Assembly: GCF_024169315.1 (NCBI RefSeq)
Contig: NZ_JALJWR010000001.1
Coordinates: forward strand, 6,250,501 to 6,314,500
DNA: 64,000 nt
DNA from: Pseudomonas migulae
GTDB lineage: Bacteria; Pseudomonadota; Gammaproteobacteria; Pseudomonadales; Pseudomonadaceae
Reading direction: 5' to 3'
In this document: one piece after another, positions 9,118 through 18,896 of the stretch
Layout: each line of letters starts with the position of its first letter
Numbering within the stretch: position 1 is the first letter of the stretch
Notes under the pieces: generated by a model
What the model saw: the letters and a program-made list of their open reading frames with translations, nothing else
Databases searched by the model: none
Told to the model about the DNA's origin: nothing
Made by a program: the position numbers and the translations under genes

Positions 9118-9441
9118 GATGAAATCTCCTGTTGGGACGTTGATTCGTCCGAGTGAGGAGAAGGTTAATGTTTATCGGTTGGTGCAATAAGTAGATGGAA
9201 ATTGAAATACTGTCTCTATCAAGTTGACAATATAGGTGGGCTGTTAATGTCTCACTTGGCGATAATGCACAGCATGTCCAGATGCCGAGCACGTAAACTT
9301 GTGGGAGCGGGTTTGCTCGCGAAAGCGGTGTGTCAGTCACCAACGGTGTTGAATGTGACGCCGCCTTCGCGAGCAAGCCCGCTCTCACAGGGCGGGTGTT
9401 CGGCAGGCAGATCTTCTTATGACTTCAGTGATGTGTAACCC
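9118..9441. other. Intergenic region between divergent pirin and GlxA-type regulator genes
   Basis: These 324 bases hold no convincing gene. The pirin-proximal part is AT-richer (around 9160-9240) and probably carries the promoters. The distal part holds the REPIN at 9301-9390. Short open frames across the REPIN are by-products of the repeat. Confidence 0.6.
9301..9390. repeat. REPIN (paired GTGGGAGC repeats)
   Basis: A REP arm GTGGGAGCGGGTTTGCTCGC is followed after about 50 bases by its inverted partner GCGAGCAAGCCCGCTCTCAC. This is the standard two-REP REPIN arrangement of fluorescent pseudomonads. Confidence 0.8.
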
Positions 9442-10392
9442 ATGAAAACCGTAGCAATGGTGCTGTTCCCCGACTTCCTCCTGCTCGACATGGCGGGGCC
9501 CATGGAAGTGTTTTCCATCGCCAATCGCTACCTCGATCCGGCGCAGCGCTATGAGCTGACGACCATCGGCACGGAACACGGGGCATTGCGTGCATCAAAC
9601 GGCGTCAACGTTCACCCCGACGTCCACATTGATCACGCGGATCAAGCCTATGACCTGTTGCTGGTGCCCGGTGGTCCCGGTGCCTACAACGAAAAGCACC
9701 CGCCGTTACTCGACTGGCTGCAACGCGCCGTCAGCCGCGCAGGCGGCTATGGCTCGATTTGCACCGGCGCGTTTGTGCTTGGGCACGCCGGTCTGCTCGA
9801 CGGTTATCGCGTCACCACCCACTGGCATTACACCGAACGGCTGATCAAGGGTTTCCCGAAGGCGACGGTGGAGACCGACCGGATTTACGTGCAGGACCGC
9901 AACCTCATCACTTCCGGCGGCGTCACGGCCGGTATCGACCTCGCGTTGGCAGTCGTCGCCGAAGACCACGGCAAGAAAGTCGCCCAGGACGTGGCCAAGG
10001 TGTTGCTGGTGGTGATGAAACGCCAGGGCGGCCAGGCGCAGTTCAGTCCGTTGATGGCCGCTGTTTCGCCCCATGAAACGCCGGTGACCCGCGTGCAGAA
10101 CTATGTGCTTGAGCATCTGGATGAGGCGTTCAGCATCGAACGCATGGCGGGCCTGGCCACCATGAGTCCCCGTCATTTCGCCAGGGTCTTCGCCCGGGAA
10201 GTGAACATGACCCCGATGGAATTTCTGCAAAGCGCGCGCATCGACTGCGCCAGAAATCTCCTGGAGACCACGGACTTGCCGCTCAAGACCGTGGCGTTCA
10301 AAAGTGGCTTCGGCAGTGTGCGGCACATGCGGTTTTTGTTCAGTGAAAAGCTTGGGTTGACGCCGACCCTGTATCGGGAACAGTCGAGTTAG
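9442..10392 (+). CDS. GlxA-family transcriptional regulator (DJ-1/PfpI domain plus AraC DNA-binding domain)
   Basis: The 316-residue protein has an N-terminal amidotransferase-like domain (VAMVLFPDFLLLDMAGPMEV; elbow YGSICTGAFVLGHAG with the cysteine in place) and a C-terminal AraC helix-turn-helix (HLDEAFSIERMAGLATMSPR...FARVFAREVNMTPMEF). This is the FtrA/GlxA type, which usually senses small amine or amino-acid-derived metabolites. Its target is not evident from the neighbours. Confidence 0.88.
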   Translation: MKTVAMVLFPDFLLLDMAGPMEVFSIANRYLDPAQRYELTTIGTEHGALRASNGVNVHPDVHIDHADQAYDLLLVPGGPGAYNEKHPPLLDWLQRAVSRAGGYGSICTGAFVLGHAGLLDGYRVTTHWHYTERLIKGFPKATVETDRIYVQDRNLITSGGVTAGIDLALAVVAEDHGKKVAQDVAKVLLVVMKRQGGQAQFSPLMAAVSPHETPVTRVQNYVLEHLDEAFSIERMAGLATMSPRHFARVFAREVNMTPMEFLQSARIDCARNLLETTDLPLKTVAFKSGFGSVRHMRFLFSEKLGLTPTLYREQSS

Positions 10393-10569
10393 AGCCCTCT
10401 TGTCCGTTTTGCGCACCGTGATGGCCGTGACGCTCCCATCATCGCAGTTGTACCGTCACCGAGGCCTGCCAAGATACCGTTGAACTCTTTGCAATGGAGG
10501 TGCGGGAGCCTGGCGCGCGATGGATGTGCAGTCCTTCGAGCCACCCCGGGTTTGCGCACGTGGACGTGC

Positions 10570-12054
10570 ATGAACAGCATGACAAGTTTGAACAGCGACG
10601 CGGTGCTGCAATTCGGCCCCTACGCATTCCACCTGCGGCAACGGTTGATCCTGGACGGCGACCGTCCGCTGCGCATGGGCGGGCGAGCCCTGGATATTCT
10701 GCAGGTGCTGGTCCAGCGTGCAGGCACCGTCGTCAGCAAGGAAGAACTGATCGCCCTCGTCTGGCCGACTTCGGTGGTCGAGGACATCAACCTGCGCGTG
10801 CACATCGCGGCGCTGCGTCGTGCCTTGGGCGATGGGCCGGACGGGCAGGGCTATATCGTCAACATTCCCCAGCATGGCTACCGCTTTATCGCGGTGGTGC
10901 AGCGCGTGCCTGCCTGTTCTCTGGCGTCGATCGAGACCGTTCAGAAACCTCAGCACAACCTGACTGCGCGGCTGACACCAGTGACTGGCCGCGACTCGAT
11001 TGTGGGCAGCCTGGTCCGGCAGTTGCCGGTTCGGCGCCTCATGACCCTGGTCGGTCCTGCCGGCATCGGCAAGACCACCGTGGCGTTGCGTGTGGCCGAA
11101 TTGCTTTTGCAGCACTATCAGGATGGCGTCTGGCTGGTCGATCTCGCGGTAATCGATGATCCCGCCAGTGTGGTCGATCAGGTGACCCGGGCGCTTGAAC
11201 TGGAGGTCGGGACGACACTCGATTCGTTGCAGCAACGCCATGCCTTGCTGGTGCTGGACAATTGCGAGCACCTGCACGAACGCTGCCGCACGTTGGTCGA
11301 GGACCTGCTGCAATTCGCACCGCGGCTGTCGATCCTGGTCACCAGTCGAGAGCCGCTCAATGCGCTGGGGGAATCGGTCCAGCGCTTGCCGCCACTGGCG
11401 GTGCCACCGGCGTCGGCATTGCACAGTGTGGCCGAGGCCATGGGCTACTCGGCGGTGCAGCTGTTCGTCAGTCGCGCCCGCGCCCGTCAGCAAGGGTTTG
11501 CCCTGCGTGAACAGGACCTCAAGGCCGTCGGTGAAATCTGTCGCCGCCTCGATGGATTACCGTTGGCCATCGAGCTGGCGGCCGCGCAAATCGACGCGTT
11601 GGCGCTGGTGGGGGTGCAAGCTCAACTCGACAACTGTTTTCAGCTGCTGAGCCACGGCCGGCGCACCGCCGTGCCGCGCCATCAAACCCTGAAAGCGGCG
11701 CTGGACTGGAGCTATGAACAGCTGTGTCCGCTGGAGCAAACGGTGTTGCAGCGTCTGGCGGTATTCAAAATGGCCTTTACACTGGACGCGGCGATTGGCG
11801 TGCTCGGTTGCGCGGCGTTATTGCCCGGCCGGCTGGTTGAAGTGGTAGAAAGTCTGGCGCTCAAATCGCTGCTGTCGCTTGAGAAGGGCGGTGGATTGAG
11901 TCGATACCGCTTCCTCAACACCACGCGTGCCTACGCCCTCGAAAAACTTGAACACAGTGGTGAGCTGCGTGCCTTTGAAATGCGTTACGCCCGCTATATC
12001 AGCCGGACGCGCTGGACATCAAGCGGGCAGGTGGCGCTGCAACTCGTCGAGTAA
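10570..12054 (+). CDS. Winged-helix regulator with AAA/NB-ARC-like ATPase, C-terminally truncated
   Basis: The 494-residue product starts with an OmpR-type winged helix (VLQFGPYAFHLRQRLIL, VWPTSVVEDINLRVHIAALR). A STAND-type ATPase follows, with Walker A GPAGIGKTTVALRVA, Walker B ALLVLDNCEHL and a sensor near SILVTSREP. Compared with the 934-residue convergent paralog it stops just after the ATPase/winged-helix part and lacks the roughly 450-residue helical repeat region. Its last 36 bases overlap the paralog's 3' end, where the frame has switched to unrelated sequence (RTRWTSSGQVALQLVE). Truncation by deletion is likely; it may be non-functional or constitutive. The start at 10570 is chosen by alignment to the paralog; 10480 is possible. 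Confidence 0.75.
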   Translation: MNSMTSLNSDAVLQFGPYAFHLRQRLILDGDRPLRMGGRALDILQVLVQRAGTVVSKEELIALVWPTSVVEDINLRVHIAALRRALGDGPDGQGYIVNIPQHGYRFIAVVQRVPACSLASIETVQKPQHNLTARLTPVTGRDSIVGSLVRQLPVRRLMTLVGPAGIGKTTVALRVAELLLQHYQDGVWLVDLAVIDDPASVVDQVTRALELEVGTTLDSLQQRHALLVLDNCEHLHERCRTLVEDLLQFAPRLSILVTSREPLNALGESVQRLPPLAVPPASALHSVAEAMGYSAVQLFVSRARARQQGFALREQDLKAVGEICRRLDGLPLAIELAAAQIDALALVGVQAQLDNCFQLLSHGRRTAVPRHQTLKAALDWSYEQLCPLEQTVLQRLAVFKMAFTLDAAIGVLGCAALLPGRLVEVVESLALKSLLSLEKGGGLSRYRFLNTTRAYALEKLEHSGELRAFEMRYARYISRTRWTSSGQVALQLVE

Positions 12055-14823
12055 CCGGCGCACCTTGGTCAGGTCCGGTGTGGCAAAACCCTCGGTGAAC
12101 CGATGGTAGATCGGCGCCAGCAGTGCATGGGCTTGCCGGTGCCGGCCCTGTCGTTGCCAAAGCTGTGCCAGTGAAGTGGCACTACGCAGTTCCCAGGCAA
12201 GGGCGCCTTGATGTCTTGCCACGTTCAAGGCCCGAATCAGCACGGCTTCGGCCGCATCGGTGTTCAACGGGCAATTTTGCGCCAGCAGCGCATCAGCCCT
12301 GGCGCGCAGGATTTCCGCCGTGCTCCAGCCGGCTGTGCCGGTGTCCGCCCGTTGCAACAAGGCGTCATCGACGAAGCCGGTGTCCAGCGTGACCATGATG
12401 TCCTTGATCAGCCCCTCACCCGGCAGAAGGGATGAGCGAACCTGGGTGTGGTCGATCACCTGCGCGTAGTGCAAGGCCCAGGTGTAGAACAGCAGCACCG
12501 AGTGTTTTTGCGCTTGTTCCAGCAACAAGCGCAAGAGTTCGCGAGCGGTACGGGTGTCACCGTTATAGTGAGCGATCAGGCAACTGGCCAGTGCCAGGGT
12601 GTAGCAGATGGAGGTGCCGTGGTTGATCTGCAGCGCAATGTCCAGTGCCTGTCGGGCAGTGCGCCACGCCTGTTCCGGTTGACCTTGCATCCAGAGGATG
12701 CGCGCCAGAATGGTCAGGGCGGCGACGCTCTGGTCGTATTGCACGCCAAAACCGTGGGTGAAGCGGTTGAGATGCCCGCTCTGGGTCATGCGCTGAAGAA
12801 CCTGTTCGGCATTCAAGCGCGCCTGTGGCTGGTCCCCGGCAAAGTGTAGCGCCAGCACCCGCAAGCGGTGGGTGCTGAGGGACAACACCGGATCCCCATG
12901 CACGCCTAACCGATCAAACTGCTGGCTCTGCTCGAGGGCCGTTTGATAGTGCGCACAACTGAGGTTGACCGCCATGTGGCCGGACACGGCTCGCAGTTGA
13001 CCGGCCAGGTCGTTGCACTGTCTCGCCAGGGTTCTGGCACTGACGAAGGCTTCAACGGTCTCCGCCGTGCCACCCTGGGTGTGATAACACGAGCTGCCGA
13101 GGGCCAGCTTGAGGGCCATTTTCAGCCGGGGGCAAGGCTCGGGCGTGGCGTCCAGCAGGATCAGCGCCTTGCGCACGTACACGCCGTGCTCCCTGAGCAG
13201 CGACAATTCCTGCCACAGCGGAGCTGAGGTCGCCGTGAGGCGGATCGCCAATACTTGCGACCCTTGTGCGTTCAATCCCCAGTCGAGGGCGGAACGAATG
13301 TCCTCCAGGCTGCGGGCATAACGCTCGATCCACGTGCACGTCTGGATCGCCTCCCATTCATGCTGGGCCTGATGCATCAAGGCCAGGCAGCGTTCGGCAT
13401 GACGTTTGCGGGTGTCCGGCAGGTCGTCAGCCTGGTCGAGTTTTTCCAGCGCATAACTGCGGGTCGTGTCGAGCAGACGGTAGAACACCTCTTCATCACC
13501 GACCTCCACATTCAACAGCGACTTGGCCACCAGTTGTGTGATCGAACCAAACACCTCGCGGGGTTCGATGTGTTCGCCGACGATCACCGCAGCGGCCGAT
13601 TCCAGGGTGAAACCGCCCCTGAACACACCCAGTCGGCGCAGGCAGACTTGCTCACAAGGGCTGAGCAGTTCGAAGCTCCAGTCCAGCGTGGCACGCAGGG
13701 TCTGATGCCGGCCCAGCGTGGTCTGAGAGCCCTGGGTCAGCAAACGAAAGCTGCCTTGCAGTTGTGTCAGCACTCCGTTCAGGCCGAGACCGCAGACTTG
13801 CGCGGCCGCCAGTTCGATCGCCAGTGGAATGCCGTCCAGGCGCCGGCAGATTTCAATCGCCTGCGGCAGTTCGTCATCGTTCAGTTCGAAACTGTCGTGG
13901 CTGGCCATTGCCCGCTCGACAAACAACTGCAGGGCCGAAAACGTCAGGGCCTGAGCACGGTCAAGCACAGCGATGGGCGGGGGGCAATCGAGTGACCCGA
14001 GGCGCTGAACGTATTCACCTTCGGCCCGCAGGCTCTCGCGACTCGTGGCCAGAATATGCACCTCGGGCGCGGCGCGCAGGAGGTTTTCACTCAGCAATGC
14101 GATGGCGTCGATCAGGTGTTCGCAGTTGTCGATCACCAGCAACATGTGCCGGTCGCGCAAAAACGCCGCCAGGCCGCTCATCGGTTCAGTGCCGTGCAAC
14201 GACAGTTCAAGCAGAGTCGCCAGATGCGCGGTGATCATCGCCGGATCGTTGATCGGTGCCAGATCCAGCAGGCGAATGCCGTGCCGGTACCGCCCGATCA
14301 GCTGCTCGGCGACGCGCAGGGCCACGGTGGTCTTGCCGATCCCGCCGGGACCGACCAGGGTGATGAAACGCTGGCGCGACAGCTGGACCACCAGGCTGTC
14401 GACGAGGGACTGACGTCCGATCAAGCGGGTTCTACGCACCGGCAGATTGTGGCCACTCGGCGCCGGTGCCTGACTCTCCGTGGGTTGCTCGATGTAGTCC
14501 AGCGAATACGGCGCCACAAAACTGTAGCCACGCTGGGCCACGGTGACGATGTACCGCTGGCCGGCCTGACCATCGCCCAGCGCCTTGCGCAATGCCGCCA
14601 TGTGCACCCGCAGGTTGATGTCTTCGACAACGCTTTTGGGCCAGACCCTGGCGATCAGTTCCTGTTTGCTGACCACATTCCCGGCGTGCTCCAGAAGGAT
14701 CAGCAGAATGTCCATGGCACGCCGCCCCAGGCGCAGCGGGTGGTCGGCCTCCATCACCAGACGTTGCCCGGGATAGATTCGGTAGGGGCCGAAATGGATG
14801 GCCTGTACGGGGGAAAAGGGCAA
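12019..14823 (-). CDS. Winged-helix regulator with STAND ATPase and helical-repeat domain
   Basis: The 934-residue protein has a DNA-binding winged helix (AIHFGPYRIYPGQRLVM...ARVWPKSVVEDINLRVHMAAL), an ATPase with Walker A GPGGIGKTTVALRVA and HMLLVIDNCEHL, and about 450 residues of TPR-like helices. The start is a TTG at 14823 with AGGAG nine bases upstream; no better ATG is in frame. This architecture resembles large signal-transduction regulators whose repeats bind an inducer. It is divergent from the flavodoxin/hydrolase/catalase genes and is a candidate regulator of them. Confidence 0.82.
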   Translation of the reverse strand: MPFSPVQAIHFGPYRIYPGQRLVMEADHPLRLGRRAMDILLILLEHAGNVVSKQELIARVWPKSVVEDINLRVHMAALRKALGDGQAGQRYIVTVAQRGYSFVAPYSLDYIEQPTESQAPAPSGHNLPVRRTRLIGRQSLVDSLVVQLSRQRFITLVGPGGIGKTTVALRVAEQLIGRYRHGIRLLDLAPINDPAMITAHLATLLELSLHGTEPMSGLAAFLRDRHMLLVIDNCEHLIDAIALLSENLLRAAPEVHILATSRESLRAEGEYVQRLGSLDCPPPIAVLDRAQALTFSALQLFVERAMASHDSFELNDDELPQAIEICRRLDGIPLAIELAAAQVCGLGLNGVLTQLQGSFRLLTQGSQTTLGRHQTLRATLDWSFELLSPCEQVCLRRLGVFRGGFTLESAAAVIVGEHIEPREVFGSITQLVAKSLLNVEVGDEEVFYRLLDTTRSYALEKLDQADDLPDTRKRHAERCLALMHQAQHEWEAIQTCTWIERYARSLEDIRSALDWGLNAQGSQVLAIRLTATSAPLWQELSLLREHGVYVRKALILLDATPEPCPRLKMALKLALGSSCYHTQGGTAETVEAFVSARTLARQCNDLAGQLRAVSGHMAVNLSCAHYQTALEQSQQFDRLGVHGDPVLSLSTHRLRVLALHFAGDQPQARLNAEQVLQRMTQSGHLNRFTHGFGVQYDQSVAALTILARILWMQGQPEQAWRTARQALDIALQINHGTSICYTLALASCLIAHYNGDTRTARELLRLLLEQAQKHSVLLFYTWALHYAQVIDHTQVRSSLLPGEGLIKDIMVTLDTGFVDDALLQRADTGTAGWSTAEILRARADALLAQNCPLNTDAAEAVLIRALNVARHQGALAWELRSATSLAQLWQRQGRHRQAHALLAPIYHRFTEGFATPDLTKVRRLLDELQRHLPA

Positions 14824-15155
14824 CGCGGCACTCCTGCTTGCAACCGTCTGGTATGCGGTTTTCGAGCATATTCGTCAGGTTTGTTGATCAGCGCAATGCG
14901 CGGTGCAGCGATTTCCGGGTGTTCGTCTGGCTGGCCGTTTGCCGTCTCTGTTCGCGAGTTCCGTATTTATTGGGCGGGGCACTCGCAAAGGTGTCGCCGG
15001 GGCTTTTGGCGCGCCAGGGAAAATTAACAACGTTTAACTCGTGCTGCGTCTGGTCTACGCCCAAAACTCTGGCTCTTCAACTCCCACCGGTCAGCAAAGC
15101 CTGAAACCTGTGGGATTGATGCAAAGGGATTGAACACACAGGGAGCGACGCCGGA
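14824..15155. other. Intergenic region upstream of flavodoxin/catalase genes
   Basis: These 332 bases separate divergent genes and encode no convincing protein. They contain the 21-base motif at 15021-15041 that recurs inverted at 18740-18760. The remainder shows no other structure I can support. Confidence 0.6.
15021..15041 (+). promoter_or_regulatory. Motif copy 1 (TTAACAACGTTTAA core), candidate operator
   Basis: The near-palindromic core TTAACAACGTTTAA stands out in GC-rich DNA. The full 21 bases are repeated exactly, in inverted orientation, at 18740-18760. This copy lies 115 bases before the flavodoxin ATG, so it may bind the activator of the flavodoxin-hydrolase-catalase group. Confidence 0.6.
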
Positions 15156-15731
15156 ATGAGCAACGTGGTGGTGGTCTATCACAGTGGCTACGGGCACACC
15201 CGGGTCATGGCCGAAGCCGTGGCCCAAGGTGTGGAACGGCACCTGGGCAGCACTTGCCAGCTGATATCGGTCGAGGACGTGGACCAGCAGTGGGACCGCT
15301 TGCACAACGCCGACGCGATCATCTTTGGCGCGCCGACCTACATGGGCAGCGCTTCGGCACACTTCAAGGGGTTCATGGAAGCCACGGCGGCGTTCTACCT
15401 GGCTCAGCCCTGGCGCGACAAGCTGGCTGCCGGCTTCACCAATTCCGGCTGCCTGTGCGGCGACAAACTCAATACCTTGCTGCAGATGGCGGTCTTCGCC
15501 GCGCAGCATTCAATGATCTGGGTCGGCCTCGACCTGCTGCCCGCGCGCTCCGGCATCGGCGTGTTCGACGGGCAACTGAACCGCCTCGGCAGCTCGCTGG
15601 GCGCCATGGCGCAATCGAATGTCGAACAGTCCCCCGAATTCGCACCGCCCGCCGAAGACCGCTGCACCGCCGCACACCTGGGCGAGCGCGTGGCGCGGCT
15701 GGCTGACCGCATGAGCCACTCACCGGTTTGA
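15156..15731 (+). CDS. Flavodoxin-family NAD(P)H-dependent FMN reductase
   Basis: The 191-residue protein has the flavodoxin fold of the WrbA/NADPH-dependent FMN reductase group: [20 protein letters not shown] binds the FMN phosphate, and [20 protein letters not shown] forms the second flavin loop. It probably reduces quinones with two electrons, limiting oxidative stress. It is followed 32 bases later by a haloperoxidase-like hydrolase and then catalase, consistent with an oxidative-stress operon. The motif at 15021-15041 lies upstream. Confidence 0.85.
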   Translation: MSNVVVVYHSGYGHTRVMAEAVAQGVERHLGSTCQLISVEDVDQQWDRLHNADAIIFGAPTYMGSASAHFKGFMEATAAFYLAQPWRDKLAAGFTNSGCLCGDKLNTLLQMAVFAAQHSMIWVGLDLLPARSGIGVFDGQLNRLGSSLGAMAQSNVEQSPEFAPPAEDRCTAAHLGERVARLADRMSHSPV

Positions 15732-15763
15732 TTCACCCCGACACTCACCAAAGGAGATATCGC

Positions 15764-16588
15764 ATGAGTACGTTCACGACCCGAGACGGTACCGAGATTT
15801 ACTACAAGGACTGGGGCACCGGTCAGCCCATCGTCTTCAGCCACGGCTGGCCGCTGAACGCTGACAGCTGGGAATCGCAGATGATCTTCCTCGCCTCCGA
15901 GGGCTATCGGGTCATCGCGCACGACCGCCGTGGCCACGGCCGTTCCAGTCAGCCGTGGACCGGCAATGACATGGACACCTACGCCGATGACCTGGCGCAA
16001 CTGATCGAGTTGCTGGACCTGAAAGACGTCGTTCTGTTCGGCTTCTCCACCGGCGGTGGCGAAGTGGCGCGCTACATCGGTCGCCACGGCACCGGGCGCG
16101 TGGCCAAGGCCGGGCTGATTTCCTCGGTGCCGCCGCTGATGCTCAAGACCGAAGCCAACCCCGGTGGTTTGCCGATTGAAGTGTTTGACGGCATTCGCCA
16201 GGCCTCCCTGGTCGATCGTTCGCAACTCTACATCGACCTCGCCAGCGGTCCGTTCTTCGGCTTCAACAAACCGGACGCCAAACCGTCGCAAGGCATGATC
16301 GACTGGTTCTGGATGCAGGGCATGACCTCGGGCCACAAGAACGCCTATGACTGCATCAAGGCGTTCTCCGAAACCGACTTCACCGAAGACCTGAAGAAGT
16401 TCGACGTGCCGACCCTGGTGGTTCACGGCGATGCGGACCAGGTGGTGCCGATCGAAGCCGCCGGCATTGCCTCAGCAAAACTGGTGAAAGGTTCTACGCT
16501 GAAGGTCTACCCCGGCGCGCCCCATGGCTTGACTGACACCCACAAGGATCAGCTCAACGCCGATCTGCTGGCGTTTCTCAAGGGTTGA
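15764..16588 (+). CDS. Non-heme haloperoxidase-like alpha/beta hydrolase
   Basis: The 274-residue protein matches cofactor-free chloroperoxidases/perhydrolases: [31 protein letters not shown], nucleophile elbow [18 protein letters not shown], acid [12 protein letters not shown] and histidine [11 protein letters not shown]. Such enzymes act as esterases and can form peracids from acetate and peroxide, which fits the catalase next door. The start at 15764 follows a clear AAGGAGATAT ribosome site. Confidence 0.9.
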   Translation: MSTFTTRDGTEIYYKDWGTGQPIVFSHGWPLNADSWESQMIFLASEGYRVIAHDRRGHGRSSQPWTGNDMDTYADDLAQLIELLDLKDVVLFGFSTGGGEVARYIGRHGTGRVAKAGLISSVPPLMLKTEANPGGLPIEVFDGIRQASLVDRSQLYIDLASGPFFGFNKPDAKPSQGMIDWFWMQGMTSGHKNAYDCIKAFSETDFTEDLKKFDVPTLVVHGDADQVVPIEAAGIASAKLVKGSTLKVYPGAPHGLTDTHKDQLNADLLAFLKG

Positions 16589-16653
16589 TGCTCACCGGCG
16601 CGGGCGTAGATCCGCGCCGCTTTTGCTCCTGATGAGCTGAATTTATCGAGTAC

Positions 16654-18102
16654 ATGACCATGAAAAAGCTGACCAACGCCACCGGCGCGCCGGTGGTCGA
16701 CAACCTCAATATCCAGACCGCCGGCCCTCGTGGGCCGGCGTTGTTGCAAGACATCTGGTTGCTGGAAAAACTCGCCCACTTCGACCGCGAACTGATCCCG
16801 GAGCGACGTATGCACGCCAAGGGTGCGGGCGCCTACGGCACGTTCACCGTCACCCATGACATCAGCCGCTACACCAAGGCGAGCATTTTCAGCGCCGTGG
16901 GCAAGGAAACACCGCTGTTCGTGCGCTTTTCCTCGGTGGCCGGCGAGCGTGGCGCGGCGGATGCCGAACGCGATATCCGTGGCTTCGCGGTGAAGTTCTA
17001 TACCGACGAAGGCAACTGGGACATTGTCGGCAACAACACGCCCGTGTTCTTCTTCCGCGACCCGCTGCGTTTCTCCGACCTCAACCACGTGGTCAAGCGC
17101 GACCCGCGCACCGGCCTTCGCAACGCCACCAGCAACTGGGATTTCTGGACCCTGCTGCCCGAGGCGCTGCACCAGGTGACCATCGTGATGAGCGATCGCG
17201 GGATACCCACCAGCTTCCGCCACATGCACGGCTTCGGCAGTCACACCTTCAGCCTGATCGACCGCGACAACAAACGGGTTTGGGTGAAGTTTCACTTTGT
17301 CTGCCAGCAGGGCATCGAAAACCTCTCGGACGCCGAGGCAGAATCGGTGGTCGGCAAGGATCGCGAAAGCAATCTGCGGGACTTGTACGAAGTCATCGAG
17401 CAGGGCAACTTTCCGCGCTGGAAACTGTGCATTCAGGTGATGGAAGAACAGCAGGCGCTCAACTACCGGCACAACCCGTTCGACCTGACCAAGGTTTGGC
17501 CGCACGGCGAGTTTCCACTGATTGAAGTGGGCATCATGGAGCTCAATCGCAACGCCGAGAACCACTTCGCCGAAATCGAACAGGCGGCGTTCTCGCCTGC
17601 CAACCTGGTGCCGGGGGTGAGCTTCTCGCCGGACCGCATGCTCCAGGCGCGGCTGTTTTCCTACGGCGATGCCCAGCGCTATCGCTTGGGGGTGAACTTC
17701 AATCACATTCCGGTCAACGCACCGCGCTGCCCGGCCCACAGTTACCATCGCGACGGCGCCATGCGCACCGATGGCAACCTGGGTGGCACCGCCAGTTATT
17801 TCCCGAACAGCGTCGGCGAGTGGCAGGATTCGCCGGAACTGGCCGAGCCGCCGCTGCCGCTGGAAGGTTTTGCGCAGCACTATGATCATCGGCTGGAAGA
17901 GGATCATTACGAGCAGCCGGGCAATCTGTTTCGTTTGCTGGACCCGGTGCGTAAACAGTTGCTGTTCGACAACACTGCGCGGGCCATGAATGGCGTACCG
18001 CAGGCGATTCGCCAGCGCCATATCGACAATTGCACCAAGGCTGATCCGGCATACGGGTTTGGCGTGGCCGAGGCGTTGGAACGGTTGGTTCCGCTGGTTT
18101 AA
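16654..18102 (+). CDS. Monofunctional heme catalase (small-subunit, clade 3 type)
   Basis: The 482-residue enzyme disproportionates hydrogen peroxide. Landmarks are [21 protein letters not shown] (distal histidine region), [38 protein letters not shown], and the proximal heme-tyrosine segment [22 protein letters not shown]-clade residues around [15 protein letters not shown] [11 protein letters not shown] are also present. No signal peptide is seen, so it is likely cytoplasmic. It closes the flavodoxin-hydrolase-catalase group, 65 bases after the hydrolase. Confidence 0.93.
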   Translation: MTMKKLTNATGAPVVDNLNIQTAGPRGPALLQDIWLLEKLAHFDRELIPERRMHAKGAGAYGTFTVTHDISRYTKASIFSAVGKETPLFVRFSSVAGERGAADAERDIRGFAVKFYTDEGNWDIVGNNTPVFFFRDPLRFSDLNHVVKRDPRTGLRNATSNWDFWTLLPEALHQVTIVMSDRGIPTSFRHMHGFGSHTFSLIDRDNKRVWVKFHFVCQQGIENLSDAEAESVVGKDRESNLRDLYEVIEQGNFPRWKLCIQVMEEQQALNYRHNPFDLTKVWPHGEFPLIEVGIMELNRNAENHFAEIEQAAFSPANLVPGVSFSPDRMLQARLFSYGDAQRYRLGVNFNHIPVNAPRCPAHSYHRDGAMRTDGNLGGTASYFPNSVGEWQDSPELAEPPLPLEGFAQHYDHRLEEDHYEQPGNLFRLLDPVRKQLLFDNTARAMNGVPQAIRQRHIDNCTKADPAYGFGVAEALERLVPLV

Positions 18103-18121
18103 ACGGTCCTGGCTTGCTCGC

Positions 18122-18253
18122 GATGGCGATTTCACTGGCGCCTTCGCCGGCAAGCCGTGCTCCTACAGATTTTGTGTGAACCGTGAATGCCGGACATCCA
18201 GCCAACCCGTAGGAGCACGGCTTGCCGGCGAAGGCGCCAGTGAAATCGCCATC
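18122..18253. repeat. REPIN with perfect 45-base arms
   Basis: The left arm (18122-18166) and right arm (18209-18253) are exact reverse complements over 45 bases, built around GCCGGCAAGCCGTGCTCCTAC. It lies between convergent catalase and AraC genes. Perfect arms suggest a recent copy. Confidence 0.85.
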
Positions 18254-18269
18254 GTCCGCAAGCTGGCAC

Positions 18270-18686
18270 CTACAGGTTTATGCGGGGGAGGGAACGCACG
18301 GCGCGGCAACGCCACGCGAACGGATTGATGCCTTCGCTGCGGGTGAAGATGTGGCAGAAATGCGCCTGATCACAGAAGCCGCATTCGAGGCTGATCTGGG
18401 TGAGGCTGAGGTCGGTGCTCTGGATCAGCTGCTTGGCGCGGGCGATGCGCTGGTGGCGAATCCAGTCCTGGGGCGAGAGGCCGGTGCTGCACTTGAACGC
18501 GCGGGAGAAATGGCTGCGTGAGAGTGCGCAGGCGCGGGCCAGTTCGGTCACTTCGATGGTTTCACCCAGACGTTCGAAGATCAGTTGCTTGGCCAGGCTT
18601 TCACGCCACGGGGTCAGGCCTCCCGTGTTTTTCTTTGGCGTTTCAGTGACGGTCGCGCAGGCGACGTTTTGCTGAGAATGAGCCAT
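18270..18686 (-). CDS. AraC-type DNA-binding protein, DNA-binding domain only
   Basis: The 138-residue protein consists of about 25 variable residues and a complete AraC double helix-turn-helix (VTELARACALSRSHFSRAFK, LSLTQISLECGFCDQAHFCH). It has no effector domain, like SoxS/MarA-type activators. Its promoter region carries the same 21-base motif (18740-18760) found before the flavodoxin gene, so autoregulation and control of the oxidative-stress genes are plausible. Confidence 0.85.
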   Translation of the reverse strand: MAHSQQNVACATVTETPKKNTGGLTPWRESLAKQLIFERLGETIEVTELARACALSRSHFSRAFKCSTGLSPQDWIRHQRIARAKQLIQSTDLSLTQISLECGFCDQAHFCHIFTRSEGINPFAWRCRAVRSLPRINL

Positions 18687-18739
18687 GACAAATGTCCGTG
18701 TCGGTGAGCGTCATTCTTGGGCGCGAGCGCTCTGCCGTG

Positions 18740-18760
18740 CGAGTTAAACGTTGTTAATTT
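18740..18760 (-). promoter_or_regulatory. Motif copy 2 (TTAACAACGTTTAA core, inverted)
   Basis: This is an exact 21-base inverted copy of 15021-15041. It lies 54 bases upstream of the AraC-type gene on the minus strand and 137 bases upstream of the MBL-fold gene on the plus strand, so it could serve either. Confidence 0.6.
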
Positions 18761-18896
18761 CGTCTGTTCGCAGTTAAGGACCCGCGTGCCAACTCAGCAC
18801 ATTGCTGCAATTTTCAGGAGGCGGGGCCCTGCATGATTGATGGCATGTGGCGGACCTGTGCAGGGCCGCTTTGGCGATTCGATCAAGGGTTAAGGC

